A stretch of DNA of 64,000 bases from Hymenopus coronatus (Eukaryota; Arthropoda; Insecta; Mantodea; Hymenopodidae): contig CM060900.1 of the NCBI GenBank assembly GCA_030762935.1, positions 284,786,284 through 284,850,283 on the forward strand, read 5' to 3'. Shown here one piece after another: positions 23,603 through 32,994 of this stretch; position 1 is the first letter of the stretch, and the number at the start of each line of letters is the position of its first letter. The translations under genes were made by a program, and so were the position numbers. The notes under the pieces are model-generated. The model was not told the DNA's origin. It worked only from the letters and a program-made list of their open reading frames with translations, and did not search any database.

Positions 23603-23876
23603 AAAAAGAGGAAAATTTAACCACACAAACTTGCGATCATTTCGTATTTATTTGAAATGACATACAAAACATTCCGATTATTTTGCATGTTTATTAAGCG
23701 TCGCTTTCAGCCTTCTCGTGTTTAGTATACCGACAGTGTAAAAAGAGGAAAATTTAACCGCACAAACTTGCGATCATTTCGTGTTTAGTTGAAATGACAT
23801 ACAAAACATTCTGATTATTTTGCATGTCTATTAAGCGTCGCTTTCAAGCTTCTCGAGTTTAGTACATCGGCAGTGT
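23603..23876. repeat. 137-bp tandem duplication in the hAT-1 right subterminal region
   Basis: Unit 1 (23,603-23,739) and unit 2 (23,740-23,876) both run from AAAAAGAGGAAAATTTAACC to CGGCAGTGT or CGACAGTGT, with roughly ten differences. An older, weaker repeat of TTGCG...GCGCGCACAC words precedes it at 23,480-23,600. Subterminal repeats of this kind often bind transposase in hAT elements; that role is inferred. Confidence 0.87.
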
Positions 23877-24698
23877 ATGCGGTGTATAGGAGAATTCGTC
23901 ACTGACAAGTACTGCAAAACAAAATCTCAGAATCATCACTAAAGTGCCAAGAAGCGCACCAGTAGACATTTTACACCAAAACCTTAAAATGCACACAGTT
24001 GACCAATTTATCAAACGGTTGGCGTTCAATGTGTACAAACAATGCGAGAGGCACTACAATCCACTGATCTCGCGCCTGGGACAGTATAATACCGATATCG
24101 GTAAGCACAAGAGGCCATTGTCGCTGTTTGACAGAACAGTTGCGCTCAACAAATATACAGCCGATCACGACGTTACAGAACATCTAATATCACTAATATA
24201 GTAACAGCAGAAACAACTTAACACCCCAACGATCTTCACACAGTCCCAAAGAAGCCCTTAAGCCAAGGCAGTCCAGGAGGAAAAGGGCCCTCCCAAGTGG
24301 CACCATAGAGTAGCCGCGTCGTGATTGGGTAGGCTACTGATCTGTGTGGCCACAAACACGACACCAGCAACGAAAATGGCAACTGATGAAGGCCTAAATC
24401 TTAGGTTACAGTAGTATAGCTTAAAAATAGTAATAGAACAAAATTAACCGTAGTCAACAATCAAACTAACATAAGAGACTAGAATGTATTCATGTGAATG
24501 TGCTCAAGTGTATAACTATCTATACCTGAATTGATTTGGAGTGGTCTCCACTCTCATCTGTAACTTAATCTTATAATTCCCAAGAATATTAACCTTAATT
24601 ATTGACAGGTGCTATGCACACCGTGTTTCTATGCTCAGACAGGCCAGCTCCTACTCCAACTGGCAGCCAGAATTGAGCAACTAATTGCTGACAGCGCC

Positions 24699-24741
24699 TT
24701 TCTTCTTCTTCTTCTTCTTCTTCTCCTCCTCCTCCTTCTTC
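24699..24741. repeat. (TTC)n/(TCC)n microsatellite
   Basis: Pyrimidine trinucleotide tract directly after the Jockey-A 3' UTR; may have grown from the element tail. Confidence 0.85.
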
Positions 24742-25054
24742 ACTGCATGAGACTCTCACCTTATCCCCTTTTACCATGAACCCGCATGTCAGCACTGCGC
24801 CAAGTCCAGGTCCTAGCCCACCGATTGCCCTAGACACTGTCTTGTGTTAAGGGCATCTTTATGTGGTCACCCACAAATCTCAGGTTGCTTCGGCGGTACC
24901 TGACTTAACCATTACCTGCATCCTGACCATCCCCGTAGGCAGTAGTTCTAATGCATGGTAGGGAAGGCGATGTAGATCCGTTTCGGATGATCACCACCAG
25001 GGTGGCGGAGGAAGTGCCACCCCTATGAAAAAAAATAAAAAACAAAACAAAAAC
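24742..25054 (+). mobile_element. LINE 3'-end fragment with A-rich tail (family shared with 44.7 kb)
   Basis: Ends with a block GCATGGTAGGG[A/G]AGGCGATG, then GATCC and GATGATC[A/G]CCACCAGGG, followed by an A-rich tail (25,028-25,054). The same block occurs at 44,703-44,757. Two independent copies, each just before an A-rich run, suggest a LINE 3' UTR. No coding part is recognised. Confidence 0.45.
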
Positions 25055-26325
25055 ATGAATCTGCGATTTAGGAACTTCTGTTCGAGATGCCCAAGAGGAA
25101 GCATCAGCACAGACTAGCCGCATCTTCAACTACGACTGCTTCTCCGGCATCCGCCGGTAGGGAGCACTCTCCAGCATCGCCACCTCCTGCCGCTTTACCG
25201 GCAGAGAACGCAACTTCGCCGCGCTCGCCACCATCGCCGCCTGCCGCCGCTGCTTCACCGGCAGCGAGCGGAACTTCCTCGCCGCGGATGAGTCACATTC
25301 GCCGCAATCGCAGTGCTCCACCCCACCGCCCCGTTTCAGTGTCATGGTTCGGCCCGATATATCACCGCAGCTGTTAACTCTCAGTGGCCTTCATGTGCGA
25401 GGGCCACCCGCAATAACAGCAACCGGAGGCCGACGCCATTGTACGACTGGAGCTAATGGACTGGGCAGAACTGGAAGTTGCCTTAGCGTCAGGGTTGCCC
25501 TTGTTAGGGTGAGCCTGCTCGTTGAGATGAGCCGAACGGAACGCCTCCGGCCCTGCCGACACTCTGCTACCACCACCACCACCACCACCACCACCACCAC
25601 CACCACCACAGAGTGCACTGGGCACGATCTACGCAGACGCTGGATGCACAGGACCCTACACCGGGCAAGCCCAGTGTCCCCTCTACCCTAAGAGCAGGCA
25701 TACAACAGCGCAGCCAGCCCGGACAGCACCACATCCACAGCCACCGCAGACATCATCGACATTACCGGCAATCAACCTACTGCGGGAAATCCAGGCCATT
25801 CAGGACCATCAACTCCTCAGATTCTCCACCAGGCAATATCAGCAGCAGTGAAAAGCCAGCTGGAAATACACAGCAGTGACATTCGTTCATCTTCAAGGAA
25901 GAGGTGAGAGCTTTCCTGGGTAAGACGTCGGAGAAATGAGCCCCTGCGTTTAAGCTTTCAAACATTAGCCCCTCAGACTATCAATTTGCAGACACTGAGC
26001 TGTTATCATCATGTTATTACTACTAACTCCATCCCTCACCCCAAATTCCTTCATGCCACACCTTGAATCCGCTGCGGTGACAGTGTGGGTCTCTTCGTGT
26101 ATGTCTCCCTCATTCCTACTCCCCTGGCCGCAAGTCTGCAGTCAGACAATTATCTCCTTGAATCCGCGGGTGCATTCAAGCGGTACCGTCTCACCTTATT
26201 TTCTTCCAATTCTGGTGGAGGGCTTTTTTTAGTCGGTGTGCCCACATAGGGAGACCGACACTCTGGGCTTGCCCGGGTTAGCCCTTAAGGTGGATTTTCC
26301 CCTCCACTCGAAAAAAAATGAATCT
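25055..26325 (+). mobile_element. Putative 5'-truncated LINE insertion, mostly non-coding
   Basis: ATGAATCT occurs at 25,055-25,062 and again at 26,318-26,325 right after an A-run, the pattern of a target-site duplication. The 3' portion (26,205-26,310) reads like a LINE 3' UTR: GTCGGTGTGCCCACATAGGG, GACCGACACTCTGGGCTTG, then CCCTCCACTCG and A8. The 5' portion (25,087-25,690) is GC-rich, encodes only Ala/Pro/Ser-rich frames and includes a (CCA)n tract. No RT motif was found. Confidence 0.4.
25569..25610. repeat. (CCA)n microsatellite
   Basis: About fourteen uninterrupted CCA units. They create spurious poly-Thr and poly-Gly/Val reading frames. Confidence 0.9.
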
Positions 26326-26696
26326 TGCAGGTCAGAGGCTTACAGTCAATTGCCAGACTCACGCAGTCAGAGAAGAGTCAGACGGCTCAAGGTGCCTAAC
26401 TATTTAGTGTTCGCGCCACAATTTTCGTGCCATCACACGACGAACTAGTGAATGTGAAATACAGAGTGTTTAATAACAGTGACTGAGTGTCGTATTTGTG
26501 TTGTGCAAATAAGTGTAAATTAGCGCAGATAGTAGATTAGCAGTGTACAAAGTGCGTTTTAGCATACAGTAAGTGTTGTGGAGTGAGTCTACGGAGACAA
26601 CAATTATAATTGCTGCAAAAAAAAAAAAAAAAAAAAAACAGCACAGAGCGTGGGACGCGCAAGCTTATGCCCCCGTTGCACAAAATATATCTCCTA

Positions 26697-26735
<39 letters not shown>

Positions 26736-26763
26736 CATACATATGTATATATACATATATATG
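26326..26763. other. Unassigned stretch with A22 and (AT)n tracts
   Basis: Contains an A22 tract (26,617-26,638) and an (AT)n microsatellite (26,699-26,731) grading into CATA/TATG words to 26,770. No gene seen. Confidence 0.6.
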
Positions 26764-27195
26764 TATATGTCATAGGAAAGCATTTAATAGAATAAAATTG
26801 TGTTGCCACAAATTGCATTCTAAAAAGTAGCAAATGCCAGCCAATAAATTAATTAATTGTATATTAAGCAGAGCACAATACAGTTGCGGCTTGCTTGAAC
26901 ATGAAGATAACTTTCTACCCAGTAACGTTGCCATCTTGTTTTTTTCGGCACTATACAATGTTGCCATATCTCCATTAGATGGCTGTCTGGAAGTGTACCT
27001 TTATCTTATTTACAGTAGATAATCTCGAGGAATTAAATGCGTTTTTGAATGTTCCGTTTCAGAAAATATCCACGTTGATGGTGATGATTGAACCACTACC
27101 TGCGGGTATTTTTGAATTCACGGAGAGTGAAACATCAACATCAGCTATTTTTCAGTTAGGAGATTATGTTCCATTCATCTAATATAAACTGTCAT
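26764..27195 (+). repeat. Coding-like repeat R1, copy 1
   Basis: About 430 bp matching the minus strand of 38,215-38,640. The shared 5' mark is GGAAGCATTTAATAGAA and the shared end is TCTAATATAAA. A conserved frame, 27,012-27,182, encodes NLEELN...FQK I...IEP-P...FEFT-S...IF and stops at the same codon in both copies. In this copy the sequence just before NLEELN is TTATTTACAG, a splice-acceptor-like tract. Family unknown. Confidence 0.6.
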
Positions 27196-27899
27196 TCTGT
27201 GGCTCAGTTTATGTGTGTGCTGGTTTGGTGTACCCGGAGTGCCGAGCCAGTAGTTTCATTGTAATTCGCGCATACCCGTCTGTCACAGCCACATGCTATT
27301 CAGCCTTCTGTCACCGCGTTACATTCCCTATTATTATAGATTCTTCCACTTCTAGGATTATAAAATTCCTAGGTTTAAGGTCCTTAGGTTTATGAACTCC
27401 TATCTCACCAACAGGGATCCTTCCCATCTCCGTGGTACCTGTCCTACGGTTTCAGCGCAGCTTTCAACATGGGTGCCCTCAGAAGGTCTCAAACGTGAAG
27501 GTTGAGTGGGCCGTCTTCACTACTCCTTCCGAGCGACCCTAGTGGCGCAGCCGTTCCGAAGTCATGTGCACTCACGTGGCTTCCAAGGGGCCGGGTTCCC
27601 GCGAGTAGCTCGGTGACCGTGAGTGGCTGGGTTGATCGCGGGTATCCGACGTGTTATCGCTTCCTGGGGCCCAATATAATCAATCACAAGTCTCCTGAAT
27701 CCACGCTGACTCCTTTGAGGTCGCGTGTACTATGGTGGGGGTCCACTGGCGGTTATTCCAGTGGTAGAGGCATAAAATCGGGCCTGCCTTCGGTGAAACT
27801 GTCGCATACCGGCCAGTTAGTGATTGTCGGAGGGTAACTTCCATGATGTACTCCTCGAGATCAGGTCTGTAGTGGGTGCTCAGGTCGGCAAGGACCGGA
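27196..27899. other. Unassigned, possibly 5' leader of I-type copy 2
   Basis: The right part (27,400-27,900) is GC-richer and resembles in composition the 5' UTR of I-type copy 1, but I could not align the two. No duplication marking the 5' end was found. Confidence 0.35.
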
Positions 27900-27959
27900 A
27901 GATTTAGGTGTCTTTTTCTTGTATTCCCCGGATGGTAGGCTGACGCCGATCGTTCCGGA

Positions 27960-28869
27960 ATGGGTATTACGCCATTATGGCTCCTTTGCGCTTACCCCCT
28001 TCAACACCACGGTTTTTTGTGCTGCGACTTATGTGTGCGACAAAGCCAATTAAGGATGTCAGTCTATATTGTATCCGAAAAGAACTGGAAGCTCACCAAT
28101 GCCACACGCTGTAGAGATGGCACATTGTTAATTGAGATAGCCACACCTGCTCAACCGGCTAAGTTGATGAGTGCTTCTCTTTTGGGTTCCTCCCTATTAA
28201 GGTGGAAAAGCAGAAATCTTTGAACACTAGCCCAGGTGTAGTGACGATCACCAGTTTGGACGGATTATCCAACGATGACATAGTGAGTTGTCCTTCTGAT
28301 CAACTAAACCCGCATTTAAGTGGGAAATCGCAGCACAGACCTGCAATATAAACGGAGCAACAAACGCAGAAAAGACTATCGTAACCAGGTGGCTAACCAG
28401 ACCCACAGTATCCACGTCTGCGTTGGCGTCACCATCTGTTTTTTCCACTACTGTAAGGCCTATTCCTGTAAAAGTGCCACCCAAACCTTCACCCTTGGGC
28501 GGCAAGTCGAGTATCCTGCACCAAATACGTCCAGACTGACTTCCTAAAATAGAATACAAAGTCCCCTCAAAACATCTAATGGAAGGAAAAGTCCACATTG
28601 TTCTCCGCGTCGATTCCCTTCAGAGGACTCTTCTGGGAAGAGAACTGATCGACGACCACCATCTTCGCCGATCAGCACCTCTAATCTCTAACCTCTATTG
28701 GAGACCTCCCCCATGGAGGAGATGGACAAGGAGGATACTTCCCTTACTTAGACGGCCAGTGCAAAAGGGGCAGGATCGTGCTCCTGAAAAAAGTGTTACT
28801 GCCACAGACAAGGAAACTAAACTAAACCGACCAGTACAGCCGTATATGCAGAACCCCCTTTTTATTTAA
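27960..28869 (+). pseudogene. ORF1 of I-type LINE copy 2
   Basis: Fragmentary gag-like ORF1. NWKLTNATRCRDGTLLIEIA (about 28,085-28,140) and NTSPGVVTITSLDGLSNDDI (about 28,223-28,280) correspond to the conserved RNA-binding region seen in copy 1. A Pro/Arg-rich C-terminus (28,579-28,869) parallels copy 1 at 4,500-4,796, including the ending MQNPLFI against MQKRLSI. Several stops and frameshifts; CCHC knuckles are not clear. Confidence 0.6.
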
Positions 28870-28891
28870 ATCTTATTCGATACCAGAGACC

Positions 28892-31800
28892 ATAGCTATC
28901 CTACGGTATAACATCGCGGAATTAGACAACGTCGACCAGAGCTTGACTTGTTGTTTCACTAGCATCAGCCTTTGGTTATTGGCTTGCAAGAGACCAAGCT
29001 CCGTTTCCAAGACAAGCTTAACATCAGGCAGTATTCTTCTGTTCGGTGTGATATATCACCTGCGGATGGAGCACTTGCACATGGGGGCACCATGATTTAT
29101 ATGAGAGATGATATTTTCGCTGAATCTGTACCCATTCAATCTGGAATAAGGTCCATTGCTGTAAGGATCAAGCTAGCTACTATTAGCTACACTATTTATA
29201 CAACTCCATCTGATGGCCTGTCGCGCACAGATTTAGAAGACCTGGTGTACCAGCTACCAACACCTGTTCTGTTGGTAGTGCACGTGAATGCCTACCATCC
29301 TTTTTGGGGCTTCCCTCGGGCTTGTGCGAGAAGTCAATTGATCGCGAAATTCTTGGATAATATTAACCTAAACACCGGAGAGCCTACATTTTTTTCTGAT
29401 GCCTGGATATAGCAGTTTGTTCTCCACAGTTGGAAGTTTCCTTACAATGGATTATCGTCTCTGACGTATATTCTAGCGACCACTTTCCTATTCTTATCTA
29501 TCTCTTAGCACAGGATATATGTTCCACCCGTTTACCTAGGTGGCCAACTGATGTCTTTATTCTTGCTTGTCTGTTTTTCACTATAACGAGCCCGAATCAG
29601 TGGATTTTTTAGTCCAAAACCACACAGAGACTATTATTTCTCCTGCTGAGCTTTCTATTCTGCGGTCGAATGGACATCCCCGTCGCTTTCCGGTCCCTTG
29701 GTGGACAGATAAATACCAGAATGCCATTCGTGCTCGCAGACGTGCTCTCAGAGTTTTCCAGTGTCGCCCTACTGTGGATAATCCGATACAATAAAAAAAT
29801 AATAAAAAAAAAAAAAAGCTGCGTGCTCATTCTAGACAAATTATTAAGGAAAGCAAGAAGACATCATGGAGCAAGTTTGTCGCATCTTTAAATCGACATA
29901 CCCCTTCCTCTGTCGTATGGGATAAGTTAGGGTGTGGAGCCGGAAAAGCGACCCATATTCCTATCGCAGTCGCTGTGTTTAATACGTTTGGCATTGCTAA
30001 CACTCTTGGCAGTGCTTTCGCTTAAGTATCTAGCTCAGATAATTATTCACGTAAGTTTCTTCCAGTTAAGGCTTAGGTCAAATCTCAAGGGTTTGCCTTC
30101 CTCTCCGGAAATCTTGAACACTAAAGCCGCCTTAGCGCCATAGCGAAGCTAGACAATGCACTCTAATTTTAGCGAAATTCTGCGCCAGGTCCAGGTCCAA
30201 CCGTTGCAATATCCCTATCCTTCTCGAGGTCTATAATCGTGTCTGGATTGATGCCACTTTTCCAGTTAAATGGAGCGACACCACCATCATTCCTAATTTG
30301 AAACCCGGAAACGATCGTCAACTTTCTTCAATTCCCGTCATATTTCCCTGACCAGCTGCGTATGCAAGGTGACGGAACGCAGGATCAATGGCTGAAATTT
30401 CACTATCTTCTAATTAACATCCAGTGTGGTTTTCGCTAAAATCGTTCAGCAACTGACCACCTTGTCTCTCTATCAACTAAGATCATGAACGTGTTTCCTA
30501 AGCACAGCCAAACAGCTGGGATATCTTTTGACCTCCATAAGGCCTATGATACGTGTTGTCGAGCGGGGATATTACGTTCTCTCCACAACTGGAACATACA
30601 TGGACGCCTTCTGTTGTTCATTCAGGAGTTTTTGCGGGACCGCGTTTTCCGAGTAAGGGTCGGCTCGGTTTCTTCTAACCATTTTATTCAAGAGAACGGT
30701 GTGCCACAGAGCTCGATAGTAAGCGTGACGCTGTTTGCTATAGCGATTAATTCCATGTCGCAACGTGTTCCCCGAGGTATCTCGTCCTATTTATTAATGT
30801 CTGACTTTGCCGTCTTCTGTATGTCCCAGCGTGCAGTGTTTTTGGAACGCCGTCTCCAGCGGTGTTTGTACAATCTCTTTGATTGGATCTCGAAGAATGG
30901 CTATCGTTTTTCATCTGAGAAGACCGTCTACTTTAACTTCTGGCTTCGTAGGTGGTGAACGGCTAGATTTACTTCCCTTCGCAGATGAGGTGAGATTCCT
31001 GGGGTTGGTTTTCGATCGGAAACTATGCTGGTCAACACATTTAGCACAGCTTAAAGCGTGATGTGACCGTTCTCGTAATATTTTGCGGAACTAAGCGGCA
31101 AAACTTGGGGAACAGATCGGACAATACTGCTACGTCTTTATCTGCGCTGATCCGATCCAAGTTAGACTATGGAAGCATTGTTTATTCTTATGCACGACCA
31201 TCTGTGCTGAGACCATTAGACACTGTCCATAATCAGGGTATTCGTATGGCTGTTGGGGCTTTTCCAACCAGCCCAGGTCTTAGCCTCTACGCGGAATCGG
31301 CAGAACCCCCTCTATAGTGTCGGTGTGAAGTCCTGCTAGGTAATTATGGCTGTGGGTTTAAATACATACCTTCGCATTCAACAGTTACCCTCTTTTCTCC
31401 ACTGAGATGGAAGAACGTTATCGGAACCTCTCACTTAGTTCAAGGCCTGCCAGTTTCTTTTTCCGAGAACTGCTCGGGAAACACGATATTGACATGCCCA
31501 GGATGTTTCTCAAAGAGGAGCGGGTGCTCCCACCTTGGTTACGTGCTACATCCCATGTAGATCTCAAGATGACGACCTACCGGAAAATGTGCGATGCCTG
31601 ATTTAGTATCCGTTCTTGTTTTTTAGAATTTTATCTCAGTAGAGTGGCCGCCTTTTTATCTACACCGATGGCTGTAAGTGTAACGCTGATGTTGGATGTG
31701 CCTTTGTTTACGATAGCGACCCTTTTACCTTCTTTTTGCACAGTAGCACATCTGTATATACTGCTGAACTGTATGTTATATACCGAACCATTCTTTATGT

Positions 31801-32380
31801 TCTCCATCGACGTTTGGGTGATATCCTTATTATGAGTGGTTCCGTTACTGCACTTCAGAGTCTTCGTAGGCGGTACACTTACCATTCTATCGTGCATCTT
31901 ATTCAGGACGCCGTCCACATGTTACACACATTTGGGCGATAAAGTATATTTGCATGTATCCTTGGTCATGTTGACTTGCCGTGGAATGAACTGACGGATT
32001 TGGTAGCTAAGACAGCAGCACCGGCACTCAGTACTCTTATACCGCTTGTATTGCGGAGAATGGTGATTTCCGCCTGGCATGCAGAATGGTCGTCTCTCCG
32101 CAATAAGTAGCCTCGGGAAGTGAAGGCTCTCCCTGTGGACTGGGTGAGCTCTTCTAGTGTAGCTGGTTTGGAGGAAGTGATACTGGTTCGCTTAAGGATC
32201 GGTCACTGTATGTTTACCCATAGTCACTTTTTTACGCGGGAACCGATATCTATCTGCCCGCTCTGTGGAGCAGCATTGTCGGTCCGCCGTGTGCTGCTAA
32301 ATTGCACCGTTCTAGCGGCACTTTCTTCATCACTATACTTGCCGGCCTCCCTCGCAGAGGTGCTTGCCGACAACCACTAG
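28892..32380 (+). pseudogene. ORF2 of I-type LINE copy 2
   Basis: The initiator equivalent at 28,892 is ATA where copy 1 has ATG. Endonuclease: GLQETKLRFQDKLNIRQYSS, then LLVVHVNAYHPFWG (copy 1 has GDVNAHHPLWG, so the catalytic Asp is lost). RT: GISFDLHKAYDTCCRAGILR, RVRVGSVSSNHFIQENGVPQ; the catalytic box at 30,794-30,805 reads LMSD instead of FVDD. The thumb is at 30,985-31,320. RNase H (31,655-32,060) keeps the IYTDG and TAEL motifs but has SGS where SDS is usual, and LGHVDLPWNELTD. CCHC at 32,240-32,310. A small A-rich insertion lies near 29,793-29,816. Confidence 0.82.
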
Positions 32381-32994
32381 TGGTGGATACAGCTTTTAAT
32401 TTTTTTTTAATTTTTTTTTGTCAAAACTGACGTTCCCATTATCCATTTGATTTTAGTTTTTCTCCCGCTGTAGTTCTTGGAACGTTGTTTACCTATTTTA
32501 TCTCTTTTAATGCTTTTTAACCTGAGGACTTTGTTTTAACATTCATTTTAGTATACTTTTTATGCCTTTTTACACACGCTTTAGTTTCAATTTTTGCTTT
32601 TGCCGCCGTCATTTTGAACTGGTTTTATAACTCACTTAGTTGTTATTATATCGTCTATTTTATATGGCTTTTAACCTCTGGTGTCTGATGTGTTTTGTTT
32701 TATTAGGGCGCTAATGACCTTAGCAGTTAAGCGCCCTTAAACCCCATTCATTATTATCACGATCCGATTACAGCGATGTCAATCCTGATTCATTTACTTT
32801 TGGCGGCCACATTCGGCTTAGCCGTAGCGCAATGAAAAAGAAAAATGTAAAACTGCACCAAACCCTCCAGGTCACCCAGTGATTCAATACCTTACCGGTG
32901 CACGCTTACTAAAATCCAGCCTTTTACCGTCCTTTTTATGATACACCTCCAGTAGAAGATGTATGGTCTACGTACACATAGGTCTCACCTGGAT

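Larger units (their letters stand above)
20666..23904 (-). mobile_element. hAT-1 DNA transposon (3.24 kb) inside Jockey-A
   Basis: Both ends are visible: left CAGTGGCGATTC, right (reverse complement) CAGTGACGAATTC, an imperfect terminal inverted repeat of hAT type. The flanks are ACAGGTAC (20,658-20,665) and ACAAGTAC (23,905-23,912), an 8-bp duplication with one difference. The element carries one decayed transposase gene on the minus strand, a SINE2 insertion, an A29 tract (22,527-22,555) and a 137-bp tandem duplication near its right end. Confidence 0.88.
18340..24201 (+). pseudogene. Jockey-A ORF2 (endonuclease, RT, C-terminus), interrupted
   Basis: Endonuclease remnants at 18,340-18,930 (RSGSPNG, RPNTLDIALLKN, LSSDFYAV). 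The linker is at 18,940-19,430. RT follows from 19,555: NNKAPGPDQIPHVVLKYL, WKHAYVLMFPKPGKD and NNYRPISLLSTSSEVIE. The catalytic YADD is at 20,231-20,242. NATKSQSVLFTQR and KYLGVTLESKLT (20,430-20,460) lie in the thumb. After hAT-1 the frame resumes with LRIITKVPRSAPV and the end LFDRTVALNKYTADHD, stopping at 24,201. At least five frameshifts (near 18,570, 18,830, 19,430, 20,080 and 20,290) and a stop near 20,418 inactivate it. Confidence 0.85.
18335..24698 (+). mobile_element. Jockey-A LINE, 3' part, split by hAT-1
   Basis: A 5'-truncated Jockey-A, starting within the endonuclease directly after the Penelope-like element. Coding sequence runs to 20,657, is interrupted by hAT-1 (20,666-23,904), and resumes in the same frame with the C-terminus (23,913-24,201) and a 3' UTR of about 490 bp. 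Removing the hAT and one copy of its 8-bp duplication restores continuity of the surrounding sequence. The 3' UTR end (24,490-24,690) recurs at 258-430. Confidence 0.85.
27900..32755 (+). mobile_element. I-type non-LTR retrotransposon, copy 2
   Basis: Same family as 2,932-8,461. ORF1 remnant, ORF2 with endonuclease, RT, RNase H and CCHC, and the 3' motif GGGCGCTAATGACCTTAGC...GCGCCCTTAAACCCC ending near 32,745. The tail is degenerate (ATTCATTATTATCA) rather than a clean ATC run. The 5' limit is estimated. It is more decayed than copy 1. Confidence 0.78.

Noticed and set aside
25087..25691. Ala/Pro/Ser/Thr-rich open frames as a real protein
   Set aside because: They arise from GC-rich simple sequence and the (CCA)n tract, exist in several frames and have no domain.
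26537..26833. Ile/Tyr-repeat frames on both strands
   Set aside because: Produced by the (AT)n and A22 tracts.
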